This document shows, piece after piece, positions 8,198 through 17,255 of a stretch of DNA of 64,000 bases. Numbering within the stretch: the stretch's first letter is position 1; each line of letters opens with the position of its first letter. This DNA comes from Desulfovibrio porci (lineage in GTDB: Bacteria; Desulfobacterota; Desulfovibrionia; Desulfovibrionales; Desulfovibrionaceae): NCBI RefSeq assembly GCF_009696265.1, contig NZ_VUMH01000014.1, positions 1-64,000 of the forward strand, in the 5' to 3' direction. Below the pieces are notes generated by a model. The model was given only the letters and a program-made list of their open reading frames with translations. It was not told the origin of the DNA and ran no database searches. Both the position numbers and the translations under genes were made by a program.

Positions 8198-9463
8198 ATG
8201 AGTTTTGGCAGGCAAGTGTATGACTTTTTACTGAGCGGTTCACAGGCGTATGCCAAATGGGATCTGGAGGTTTCGACCTCGATCCTCAGAAACCGCAAAA
8301 AACTGCTCCTTCTGCTGGCGCTGGCCGTGCCCATCCTGGCCGGCTGCCTGGCCGAAGCCTACGAATACCATGAAATGCTGGGCGGTAAAACCGCCTATGC
8401 TCCGGCATTCTACACCACCACCATCTTTCTGGCCTCCATCGCCGTGGGCTTGGCCGCCGGTCTGATCACCGGCTGTATCGGCGCGGGCGGCGGCTTCATC
8501 ATCACCCCGGCCCTGATGGCCGTGGGCGTCAAGGGCATTCTGGCCGTGGGCACGGACCTCTTCCATATTTTCGCCAAGGCCATCATGGGCACCACGGTGC
8601 ACAAAAAGCTGGGCAATGTCTCGGCCAAGCTGGCCATCGCCTTTCTGGTGGGTTCCATTGTGGGCACTTTTATCGGCGGCGCCATCAACAAGGGCCTGTA
8701 TAACGCCGACCCCCTGCTCTCTGAGCTGTTCATCAGCACCATTTACGCCGTGCTGCTGGGCTTTCTGGGCTTCTACGCCCTGTTTGATTTTCTGCGGGCC
8801 TCGCGCGGCGCCAAAGGCGCGGCCAGCCAGGACGCCCACGGCGGCAGCGCCGGTCTGACCAGCCTTTCGGTCAGGATGCAGAGCCTCACCGTGCCGCCCA
8901 TGATCACCTTCGACGAAGATCTGGTGCCCGGCGGGCGGCGGATCTCAGGCTGGATCGTGGCCGCCGGCGGCGTGGTGGTGGGCCTGCTGGCCGCCATCAT
9001 GGGCGTGGGCGGCGGCTTTGTGACCTTCCCCATGTTCGTTTATATTTTCGGCGTGTCCTCCATGACCACGGTGGGCACGGACATTCTCCAGATCATCTTC
9101 ACCGCGGGTTTCGCCGCCGTGGGCCAGTACGCCATTTACGGCTATGTGTTCTATACCCTGGCCATCGGCATGCTGCTGGGCTCTCTGCTGGGCATCCAGA
9201 TCGGCGCGCTGACCACCAAAGTGGTCAAGGGCATCCACATCCGCGGCTTTTACGCCATTTCGATCATTGCCGGTTTCATCAACCGCGCGGCCACCCTGCC
9301 CAAGAAGCTTGTGGAGATGGAGGTGCTCCACTGGTCGCCGGGGGTGGTGAACATCATCGAAGAAGTGGGCAACGTGGTTTTCTGGGTCGTGGTAGCCTTC
9401 TTCGGCATCTGGGTCTTCAGCAAATTCTTCCTTAACCTCGGCAAACTCAGAGGGGAGGCCTGA
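8198..9463 (+). CDS. TSUP-family (TauE/SafE-type) membrane permease
   Basis: A 421-aa inner-membrane transporter with an unusual hydrophilic N-terminal stretch of about 35 residues before the first membrane helix. Two internal DUF81 repeats are visible: GLITGCIGAGGGFIITPAL near residue 88 and GLLAAIMGVGGGFVTFP near residue 265, each followed by a VGTDxxx motif. Members move sulfite, sulfonates or other organosulfur anions, usually outward; the substrate here is inferred only. The acidic-rich central loop (about residues 205-245) separates the two halves. GGAGGAGC precedes the ATG. The next gene starts 2 bp after the stop and is likely a partner. Confidence 0.88.
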   Translation: MSFGRQVYDFLLSGSQAYAKWDLEVSTSILRNRKKLLLLLALAVPILAGCLAEAYEYHEMLGGKTAYAPAFYTTTIFLASIAVGLAAGLITGCIGAGGGFIITPALMAVGVKGILAVGTDLFHIFAKAIMGTTVHKKLGNVSAKLAIAFLVGSIVGTFIGGAINKGLYNADPLLSELFISTIYAVLLGFLGFYALFDFLRASRGAKGAASQDAHGGSAGLTSLSVRMQSLTVPPMITFDEDLVPGGRRISGWIVAAGGVVVGLLAAIMGVGGGFVTFPMFVYIFGVSSMTTVGTDILQIIFTAGFAAVGQYAIYGYVFYTLAIGMLLGSLLGIQIGALTTKVVKGIHIRGFYAISIIAGFINRAATLPKKLVEMEVLHWSPGVVNIIEEVGNVVFWVVVAFFGIWVFSKFFLNLGKLRGEA

Positions 9464-9465
9464 TA

Positions 9466-10194
9466 ATGCTTATCCATGAAAAAGCCCCCTTTATCCGGGG
9501 CAGTCTGCTGCTGATTTCGTTCCTTGTGCTGTTCGGCGTGCTGCTCACGCCCATCATGCGTGACGAAAACGGCAATCATATGACCGGCCTGCAATACGCG
9601 GACAATGTCTTCAACGAACTTTCCAAGGGTTCGTCCTATTTCATCCCCGGCGTGCGTGAAAGCGTCAAAAAGGTGGACGGCAAGCAGGTTCAGGTGACGG
9701 TGACCCTGAAAAAAGCCGCTCTGGCCCCCCTGGCCGTGGCCCTGCTGCAAAAGTCCGGCGTTGAGGCCGTGGCCGACGGCGGCAAGGTGAGCTTCAAGGG
9801 CGATCTGGGCATGATTCTGACCTCCGCCACGGACGACGCGGACGCGCTGTACCACAACAATGCCGACGCCGTGACCCGGAAGTACGACGGCGAACCGGCC
9901 CTCAAGGTCGCGGCCGCCTGGTGGTATCTGCTGTCGCCCAGCATCAAGGAACTCCAGAAGCAGCGCCTGTTCGGCGAGGCCCAGGTGGTGGATCAGGTTC
10001 TGCGCCGCGCCGTGGAACCGGGCAACAACTTCTACAGCGTGACCCCGGCCAAGGTTTCCGAGCATGTCTGGCTGATGAGCGGCATGCTGCTCTTCTATGT
10101 GCTTTACACCCTCTGGTACGGCTTCTCCATCTTCGAACTTTTCGAGGGTATCGGTCTGGCCATGACCAAATCCAAGGTCAAGCAGGAAAGTTAA
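9466..10194 (+). CDS. Membrane-anchored partner protein of unknown function
   Basis: A 242-aa protein with one hydrophobic helix at residues 12-29 and a second near residues 205-225, leaving a periplasmic domain of about 170 residues between them. No motif is recognised. The extracellular part contains alternating Lys/Val segments and no cysteine pairs. The start lies 2 bp from the permease stop and a strong terminator follows, so the two form a closed two-gene operon. A role as accessory subunit of the TSUP permease is inferred purely from this coupling. Confidence 0.75.
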   Translation: MLIHEKAPFIRGSLLLISFLVLFGVLLTPIMRDENGNHMTGLQYADNVFNELSKGSSYFIPGVRESVKKVDGKQVQVTVTLKKAALAPLAVALLQKSGVEAVADGGKVSFKGDLGMILTSATDDADALYHNNADAVTRKYDGEPALKVAAAWWYLLSPSIKELQKQRLFGEAQVVDQVLRRAVEPGNNFYSVTPAKVSEHVWLMSGMLLFYVLYTLWYGFSIFELFEGIGLAMTKSKVKQES

Positions 10195-10220
10195 CGAGTT
10201 CTGTCTGCTCCGCTTTTTGT

Positions 10221-10253
10221 CGGCCGCAATGCTTTGCCATTGCGGCCGCTTTT
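10221..10253 (+). terminator. Intrinsic terminator of the TSUP operon
   Basis: CGGCCGCAATG (10221-10231) pairs exactly with 10238-10248, followed by CTTTTA. Strong stem, short T-run. Confidence 0.8.
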
Positions 10254-10346
10254 ATTGACGGAAGCCGTGCCGCCGCATATCATTAATAGATAGAGGGAAG
10301 GATTCGGAGCAGGCATGAACACTCAGGACACTGAAACATACAGCTT

Positions 10347-11192
10347 ATGGCGGCCAACAGCTTTGAAGCCTTCCAGGAGGTCCGGCGCCAGGGAGCGTGT
10401 TTCAAGCTCAGTTGCCACATGCGTCTGACCGGCGCGGCAACCGACGTCACCTTTACCGGCCGGCTCGTGGACGTCTCTGGCAGCGTCGCGCAATTTGAAA
10501 TCAGCAAATGCGAACCACTGCCCGGTAAAAACAAATCCGCGGCCCCGGCCTGTGAATTCTTTTTCAGCCTTACTCAGGACACGCCTTCCGGCGCGGTGGA
10601 AAGAATGGGCTATTCCGGCCGGGGCACCATTCTGGAAACCCATACGGATAAAGACGGCGTACCGCGGAAGATGCTGCTGCGCCTCTCCCGCAAGTATGTG
10701 GCCCGCCGGTTGCGCAAGGACAAACGCGTGGACTGGAAACCGGAGTGCACCAATCTGCTCGGCCTGCTGGTGGTTTCCGATCTGCCCGTCAATCGGCAGG
10801 CTTTGAGCGCCGAGATCAAAGCCTATTACAAGACGCACGCCGACGTGCGGCCGAGCCTGATCAACATCTCGGCCGGCGGCGCCTGTCTTGGCGTGGAAGG
10901 GGATCTGACCCGCAAGGCCCTGATGGCCCACGAACTGTATCTCTTTTTTCTCTCCCCTTCATTCGCCGACCAGGGCGAACCGCCCCATATTTGCATGGGC
11001 AAGAAGGTCGGCACCTACCGTGACCAAGAACAGGGCTCGGCTCTGCGCATGCGTTTTCTCTATGAACTGGACTGGGACAAGAGCCAGTCCGTTCTGCACT
11101 GGGCGGATATTGAATTTTCCGGTTCGGAACGCCTGCGCCGCATGATTCGCGACATGCCCGACACGGACCGGGAGCAGGCAGCCAGTCTTTAG
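10347..11192 (+). CDS. PilZ-like domain protein
   Basis: A 281-aa soluble protein. The second half contains RKDKR (RxxxR) near residue 128 followed by LINISAGGACLGV near residue 171, which resembles the RxxxR plus (D/N)xSxxG signature of c-di-GMP-binding PilZ domains. The first half resembles a YcgR-type N-terminal flagellar-brake fold, by inference only. The start is uncertain. ATG 10347 lacks a ribosome site and is preceded in frame by a stop at 10332, whereas the best-placed ribosome site (GGAGCAGGC) serves an ATG at 10315 in another frame that fails after about 37 codons. A frameshift near 10340 or a longer N-terminus is possible. Confidence 0.6.
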   Translation: MAANSFEAFQEVRRQGACFKLSCHMRLTGAATDVTFTGRLVDVSGSVAQFEISKCEPLPGKNKSAAPACEFFFSLTQDTPSGAVERMGYSGRGTILETHTDKDGVPRKMLLRLSRKYVARRLRKDKRVDWKPECTNLLGLLVVSDLPVNRQALSAEIKAYYKTHADVRPSLINISAGGACLGVEGDLTRKALMAHELYLFFLSPSFADQGEPPHICMGKKVGTYRDQEQGSALRMRFLYELDWDKSQSVLHWADIEFSGSERLRRMIRDMPDTDREQAASL

Positions 11193-11223
11193 AGCAATTA
11201 ACTCTGACATTGCTCTAAAGACT
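11184..11223. repeat. 15-bp perfect inverted repeat of the TAGAGCAAT family
   Basis: AGTCTTTAGAGCAAT (11184-11198) and its exact complement (11209-11223) flank a 10-nt loop and overlap the stop codon of the PilZ-like gene. The core TAGAGCAA recurs at other intergenic sites in the window. Confidence 0.6.
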
Positions 11224-11657
11224 GCGAGAGCATCCGCCAGCCACGGAGGCGCAAGCGTAACTTATTTGCGCAGTTAAGCGCCGAACTGGGCGTCTTTACA
11301 CGTTAAGAATGTCCATTCTTAACATTACTCTGCTCCGGAAGATTCCACATCCGCTCCCTTCATTCAGCGACGGGTATGCGCTCCGCCGCGTCGGGTTATC
11401 CGTGATGCCGGTTTGCGCGTCAACAGTTGAAAGCGTCTTGCTTTCAGGCGCGGGCGTCAGCATCTCCGCTGTCGCCGCCCGCGGCTTTTGGGGCTGACCG
11501 ATACGCCGCGGAGCAAGGAAAAACGACGTTTTTTCGCAACCGGCGGGCAGCGCCGCTTTTGCATCGCTGCAAATTCAAAGACAAACCGTTCCCGTTGCAG
11601 CTCTCAGTAGGACACCGCTCTTTTTCCGCCTTTCTCGCGTCTTCCTTGTGGTCTTCC
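11224..11657. other. Gene-free intergenic region
   Basis: No credible gene in either strand. It holds a perfect 10-bp palindromic pair around 11302-11323 (GTTAAGAATG and its complement with a 2-nt centre), which could be an operator. It also holds an A/T-centred stem near 11519-11540. The short frames here lack ribosome sites. Confidence 0.5.
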
Positions 11658-11673
11658 TGGCACTGGATTTGCA
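11658..11673 (+). promoter_or_regulatory. Sigma-54 promoter
   Basis: TGGCAC (11658-11663), five bases, then TTGCA (11669-11673): an exact -24/-12 match with GG and GC separated by 10 bp. It lies 75 bp upstream of the 82-aa gene at 11748, so expression should depend on RpoN and an enhancer-binding protein. Confidence 0.75.
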
Positions 11674-11747
11674 TAATTCAGAGCATCCGCCCGTATGGAC
11701 GGAAAATTTGACCCCACCCGCCACGGCGGATATCTGGAGGATACGTC

Positions 11748-11996
11748 ATGGAAATTTCCGGTATCAACCCTTCTCTTCCCTTTGCTTTCACCATGCCCGA
11801 CAAGGACGACTCCGGTTCCACCCCCGCCGCCGTGCAGGATACGGTGGACGTTCGCGCCCCCCATCTGTTGGAGGACGACGAGGTGGACGGTGTGCTGGAC
11901 GACACCCTGAACATGATCGCCCAGGACAATATGGGCGCCCTGTCCGTGCACGGGGGATTGAGCCAGAGCCGGGTGTTTGCCCTTCTCGGCCTTTAG
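11748..11996 (+). CDS. Small acidic protein under sigma-54 control
   Basis: An 82-aa, strongly acidic protein with no membrane helix, signal peptide or cysteine. Its middle segment is Asp/Glu-rich (HLLEDDEVDGVLDD) and the C-terminus ends SQSRVFALLGL. The ATG is preceded by GGAGG with good spacing. Not recognised. In its favour are the perfect -24/-12 promoter upstream and coding character. Sigma-54 in Desulfovibrio-type organisms often drives flagellar and carbon/nitrogen genes, so a motility-related role is conceivable but speculative. Confidence 0.65.
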   Translation: MEISGINPSLPFAFTMPDKDDSGSTPAAVQDTVDVRAPHLLEDDEVDGVLDDTLNMIAQDNMGALSVHGGLSQSRVFALLGL

Positions 11997-12155
11997 TAAA
12001 ATCCGGCCATTTTGCCCCCCCGGCGGCGTCAGGCTTGTTTTTTGCTCCGATCATGTATGAAGGGAATACCCTCCCTCCGCAAAAGACAGCGCCTTCCTTG
12101 CCGGGGAACAAAATGTCGCGAATCTTACCATTCGGTGCCGGTCATATCTGAAAAT

Positions 12156-12217
12156 TTGACACCGCCGCGACCAAAAGGGTATCAGATTCCGTTATTGCGC
12201 GCCGCATTGCGGCGCGC
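12156..12217 (+). promoter_or_regulatory. Promoter and 5' leader hairpin of tyrS
   Basis: TTGACA (12156-12161), 17 bp, then GTATCA (12179-12184) forms a plausible sigma-70 promoter. Immediately downstream, GCGCGCCGC (12197-12205) pairs perfectly with 12209-12217, placing a stable hairpin in the leader about 40 bp before the start codon. No T-box motif is seen. Confidence 0.5.
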
Positions 12218-12256
12218 CCGGCATTTTTTACCGCAGCTTGCAAGAAGGATACGGCG

Positions 12257-13453
<1,197 letters not shown>

Positions 13454-13469
13454 CGCTCCGGCGTCATAC

Positions 13470-13510
13470 GCACATAAAAAGGCGGCCTCAGAGGCCGCCT
13501 TTTTATGTGC
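13470..13510. terminator. Bidirectional terminator with 19-bp perfect stem
   Basis: The arms 13470-13488 and 13492-13510 are exact complements with a 3-nt loop. They contain a G+C core flanked by A5/T5 runs, so transcription of tyrS and of the convergent racemase gene would both end here. Confidence 0.9.
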
Positions 13511-13536
13511 CGTCATGTGTGACGGCCCGCGCAGGT

Positions 13537-14229
13537 TCAGTCCGCCAGGGCCAGATTTGCGGCCGCGGTGGCGTGCAGCAGGGTGGTGTCGAAAAGCGGC
13601 AGATCGGCGTCCTCTGGGCGCAGCAACATGCCGATTTCCGTGCAGCCCAGAATGACGCCCTCCGCGCCGCGCCGCGCCAGCCCGGCCAGGACCGCCTGAA
13701 ATTTTTTCCGGGATGCCGCGCGGATTTGGCCCAGGCAAAGCTCCTGAAAAATGACCTCATTGACCAGAGCGCGTTCCGCCGCGTCCGGAATGAGCACCTC
13801 CAGGCCCTGTTGCCGCAGCCTGCCGCAATAAAAATTCTCTTCCATGGTGTAGCGCGTGCCCAGCAGGCCGACGGTGCGCAGACCGCGCCCAAGAATTTCC
13901 GCCGCCGTCACGTCCCCGATGTGCAGCAGGGGAATGGACACGGCCGCCTGAACCTGCGGGGCCACCTTGTGCATGGTGTTGGTGCAGATGACGAAGAAAT
14001 CCGCGCCGCCCTTTTCCAGCGCCCGCGCCGCCACGCCCAGCAGGCGCGCGCTTTTGTCCCAGTCTCCGGCGGACTGGCAGGCCTCGATTTCCTGGAAGTC
14101 CACGCTGTAGAGCAGGCAGCGGGCCGAATGCAGGCCGCCCAGGCGCTCCTTCACCACGCTGTTGACGATCTGGTAGTATGTGACGGTGCTTTCCCAGCTC
14201 ATGCCGCCCAGCAGGCCGATGGTCTTCAT
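13537..14229 (-). CDS. Aspartate/glutamate racemase family protein
   Basis: A 230-aa cofactor-independent amino-acid racemase homologue. It begins with IGLLGGMSWEST as in the YgeA-type group. The two catalytic-type cysteines lie in VICTNTMH (residue about 83) and ILGCTEIG (residue about 196). Such enzymes racemise Asp, Glu or broader substrates, or act as isomerases of related dicarboxylates; the substrate is not determined. It is a single gene convergent with tyrS and divergent from the PFK-2-like gene, with about 75 bp between the two starts. Confidence 0.85.
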   Translation of the reverse strand: MKTIGLLGGMSWESTVTYYQIVNSVVKERLGGLHSARCLLYSVDFQEIEACQSAGDWDKSARLLGVAARALEKGGADFFVICTNTMHKVAPQVQAAVSIPLLHIGDVTAAEILGRGLRTVGLLGTRYTMEENFYCGRLRQQGLEVLIPDAAERALVNEVIFQELCLGQIRAASRKKFQAVLAGLARRGAEGVILGCTEIGMLLRPEDADLPLFDTTLLHATAAANLALAD

Positions 14230-14304
14230 GCGCGTCTCCTCCGTTCTCCCGCGTCTTCCGTTTCCGGGGCTTTTCCCCTACCATGATCCCCAGCGGAGGG
14301 GAAT

Positions 14305-15525
14305 ATGCGGAAGTTATATGTAGCGATGGTGGGCCTCCCCGCGCGCGGCAAGTCCACGCTGGCGCGGCGCATCCGCCAGGGGCTGCTGGCCGAGGGCATC
14401 CGGGCGCAGATCTTCAACAACGGCGACGTGCGCCGGGCCCTGATGGGCGCGGAATCCACGGAGCCGGATTTCTACAATCCGGACAACAGCTTCGGCCGCG
14501 AGGCCCGTGAGCTGATCGCCCGCCGCAATATGGAGCAGGCCCGCGCCTGGCTGGCCGGCGAGGGCGAGGTGGCCATTCTGGACGCCACCAACGCCAGCGC
14601 GGCACGGCGCGCGCTGATGGAAAAGACGCTCAGCGACCATCCCGTGCTCTTTGTGGAGTGCGTCAACGAAGACCCGCTGCTGCTCAACGCCTGCATCCGG
14701 CGCAAAACCACCTTGCCGGAATACGCAGCCTACAGCGAGGAAGAAGCCCTGGCCAGCTTCATGAAGCGCATCGGCTATTATGAGTCCATCTACAGCCCGC
14801 TGCGGGACGAAAAATTCTGGCTCTGCGTGGACTCCACAGCCAACCGCATTCTGGATGAACGGCCCTGTGAGGGCTCGCCCTATTATCCGGCCATCCGCGA
14901 GATCGTGGTCAGCGTCTGGGTGCACAGCCTGTACCTGGCCCGCCACGGCCAGACGGAGTTCAACGTGCAGGGCCGCATCGGCGGCGACCCCCCGCTCACG
15001 GCCCTGGGCCGCTCCCAGGCCGAAGCCCTGGCCCGGCATCTGCGCGACCACCGCATCGACTGGGTGTTCACTTCCACCCGTTTCCGCTCGCACGAGACGG
15101 CGGCCCCGCTGCTCACCGAGCGGCCCGGCGCGCACGTCATGGCCCTCAAGGAATTTGACGAAATCTGGGCCGGGGACTGCGAGGGCATGCTCTATTCGGA
15201 GATCCGCCGCCGCATGCCCGAGGTCACGGCGGGCCGCAACGCGGACAAATACGGTTACGCCTATCCCAATGGCGAGAGCTACGCCATCCTGCGCGAGCGG
15301 GTGCAGCGCGGGCTCAGACGCGCGCTCTTCCTGGCCGGGGACGCGCCCCTGCTCATCGTGGGCCATCAGGCCATCAACCGCGTGCTGCTCTCGCTCTTTC
15401 TGCGCCAGCGCAGCGAGGACGTGCCCTATATCCACATCCCCCAGAACCAGTACTACCACATCTCCCTGACCCCGAGCCGCAAGGTCTTCGAGCGCATCCC
15501 CTACGAGCGGACGGCCCAGAGCTGA
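14305..15525 (+). CDS. PFK-2/FBPase-2-like bifunctional protein
   Basis: A 406-aa fusion of a P-loop kinase and a histidine phosphatase. The kinase half starts VGLPARGKST, the same phosphate loop as eukaryotic 6-phosphofructo-2-kinase. It continues with FNNGDVRR and FYNPDN, again close to the eukaryotic pattern. The phosphatase half begins at about residue 210 with LARHGQTEFNVQGRIGGD (RHG phosphohistidine motif) and has a second catalytic histidine in VGHQAIN. The match implies synthesis and breakdown of fructose 2,6-bisphosphate or a similar sugar bisphosphate. Bacterial proteins of this architecture are rare and their substrate is not settled. The ATG at 14305 has a GGAGGGG site. No neighbouring glycolytic gene. 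Confidence 0.85.
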   Translation: MRKLYVAMVGLPARGKSTLARRIRQGLLAEGIRAQIFNNGDVRRALMGAESTEPDFYNPDNSFGREARELIARRNMEQARAWLAGEGEVAILDATNASAARRALMEKTLSDHPVLFVECVNEDPLLLNACIRRKTTLPEYAAYSEEEALASFMKRIGYYESIYSPLRDEKFWLCVDSTANRILDERPCEGSPYYPAIREIVVSVWVHSLYLARHGQTEFNVQGRIGGDPPLTALGRSQAEALARHLRDHRIDWVFTSTRFRSHETAAPLLTERPGAHVMALKEFDEIWAGDCEGMLYSEIRRRMPEVTAGRNADKYGYAYPNGESYAILRERVQRGLRRALFLAGDAPLLIVGHQAINRVLLSLFLRQRSEDVPYIHIPQNQYYHISLTPSRKVFERIPYERTAQS

Positions 15526-15530
15526 GGGCG

Positions 15531-17117
15531 TCAGGCCCGCTTTGCCTTTCCGACCGGGACCGTCTTGACGGCGCGCACCTCGTCAATGCGCTGGCGGTCC
15601 ATGCGAATGATTTCCAGCTCCCAGCCCTGAAGGCGCAGGCGCTCGCCCACAACCGGGATGTGCCCCAGGCGCTCCAGAATCAGCCCGGCCAAAGTGGCGC
15701 TGGTGGAGCGCGGCGGCAGGCTGATGCCCAGCCAAGCCGTGACCGCGTCCACGGACAGCCGCCCCGGCAGCCGCCAGCTGCCGTCCGGCTGGCGGCAGAA
15801 CTCGGGTCCGGCGGGCAGGTCGCCCACCTGCCCGGCCAGCACGCTGAGCAGTTCGGCGGGCGTGATCAGCCCCACCACGCTGCCGTACTCGTCGCGCACA
15901 AAGGAAAGCGGCGCGGGATGCGCGCGAAAATCGTCCAGAATGTCCGCCAGGGCGGTGTGCTCGAAAATGGTGGGCGCGGGGCGGATGTAGTCCGTCAGTT
16001 TCCAGCGCGCGCCCGGCGACGCGCCGGAAGAGGCCGGAGCGGGCAGCAGCAGTTCGCCGGCGCGCACCACGCCCAGCACGTCATCCGTCTCACGGCGCAG
16101 CACCGGCAGCCAGGGCAGCGAGGATGAGGCCGCGAAGCGGTAAACCGTCTCGCGGTCGGCCCGGCTGTCCAGCCAGTTCACGCGCTGGCGCGGGATCATG
16201 ATAAAACGGGCCGTGCGCCCGCTGAGGCGGATGACGCGGGCCACCATGTCCCGCTCTTCCGGAGCGAACAGCGCGTCGCCGTCCTCTCCGGCCAGAGCCG
16301 CCGCGTCAAGCTGGGCATCGCCGTGGCCGGAGCGCCCGCCCAGCAGGCCCAGCACCACGCGGGCCGTGGATTCGCGCATGTCGCGCATGCTGATGCGCTT
16401 GCGCCGGTTGCGCAAGGCCCACTGGTTGGCCGCCTCCACCAGCACGGCGAAAATAATGGCCGCGTACAGATAGCCCTTGGGAATATGATATCCCAGACCG
16501 TCGGTGAGCAGGCTCAGGCCGATCATCAGCAGGAAACCCAGACAGAGCACGATGACCGAGGGATGCCGCTCCACAAAGGCGAGCAGCGGCGCGGCGGCTA
16601 CGGCCATGACCAGCATGGCCGCCGCCACGGCCAGCATCATGATCGAGACATGGTCCACCATGCCCACGGAAGTGATGATGGAATCCAGGGAAAAAACCGC
16701 GTCCAGGGCAATGATCTGGGCGATCACCCGCCAGAAGCCCGCATGCCGCCCCGCATCCGCGGGAGCGGCCAGATGGCCTTCCAGGCGCTCGTGCAGTTCC
16801 AGGGTTCCCTTGAAGAGCAGGAAGACGCCGCCGCCCATCAGAATCAGATCCCGCGCGGAAAAAACGCGGCCGCCCAGGCTGAACAGCGGCTCGGTCAGGC
16901 CGATGATCCAGGCTATGGCCGCCAGCAGGACCAGACGCATGAACAGCGCCAGCCCGAGGCCGGTAAAAAAGGCCTGACGCTTCTGTTCGGCGGGAAGCCG
17001 CCCCACCAGAATGGAGATGAACACCAGGTTGTCCACCCCCAGCACCACCTCCAGAAGCACCAGCGTGCCCAGACCGGCCCAGGCCGAAAGTTCCGTGACC
17101 CACGAAAAATCCCACAT
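15531..17117 (-). CDS. TerC-family membrane protein with CBS and CorC/HlyC domains
   Basis: A 528-aa protein of the YoaE/YegH type. The N-terminal 240 residues form a TerC domain with about seven membrane helices and acidic in-membrane motifs (EVVLGVDNLVF, ALDAVFSLDSI). A cytoplasmic CBS pair follows around residues 300-420, and a C-terminal CorC_HlyC transporter-associated domain (GDLPAGPEF...LGHIPVVGERL) closes the protein. TerC proteins are linked to manganese or other metal export and membrane protein metalation; the ion here is inferred only. It follows tsf in the same direction but a strong terminator separates them. It converges with the PFK-2-like gene, 5 bp apart. Confidence 0.88.
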   Translation of the reverse strand: MWDFSWVTELSAWAGLGTLVLLEVVLGVDNLVFISILVGRLPAEQKRQAFFTGLGLALFMRLVLLAAIAWIIGLTEPLFSLGGRVFSARDLILMGGGVFLLFKGTLELHERLEGHLAAPADAGRHAGFWRVIAQIIALDAVFSLDSIITSVGMVDHVSIMMLAVAAAMLVMAVAAAPLLAFVERHPSVIVLCLGFLLMIGLSLLTDGLGYHIPKGYLYAAIIFAVLVEAANQWALRNRRKRISMRDMRESTARVVLGLLGGRSGHGDAQLDAAALAGEDGDALFAPEERDMVARVIRLSGRTARFIMIPRQRVNWLDSRADRETVYRFAASSSLPWLPVLRRETDDVLGVVRAGELLLPAPASSGASPGARWKLTDYIRPAPTIFEHTALADILDDFRAHPAPLSFVRDEYGSVVGLITPAELLSVLAGQVGDLPAGPEFCRQPDGSWRLPGRLSVDAVTAWLGISLPPRSTSATLAGLILERLGHIPVVGERLRLQGWELEIIRMDRQRIDEVRAVKTVPVGKAKRA

Positions 17118-17157
17118 AGTCTTTCCACTGCCTGTCGCGGGCCGTGCGGCCCGGAAA

Positions 17158-17184
17158 ACAAAAAAAGGGGGCCGGAGCCCCCTT
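17158..17184 (-). terminator. Terminator of the rpsB-tsf operon
   Basis: On the minus strand a GGGGGC/GCCCCC stem (17167-17172 with 17177-17182) with a 4-nt loop is followed by about nine T residues (17158-17166). A canonical intrinsic terminator. Confidence 0.9.
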
Positions 17185-17255
17185 CAGGTTCAATCAAAAA
17201 TGGATACTGTTGTGCATACGCGCCGTCCGGCGCGCGCCTGGGCCTGACGGCATGC

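Noticed and set aside
7797-8201. Open frame spanning the YkgJ terminator and TSUP upstream region
   Set aside because: Crosses a strong intrinsic terminator, has no ribosome site and reads through an AT-rich promoter region.
11309-11497. 62-codon open frame in the gap after the PilZ-like gene
   Set aside because: No ribosome site, begins inside a palindrome, and composition is not coding-like.
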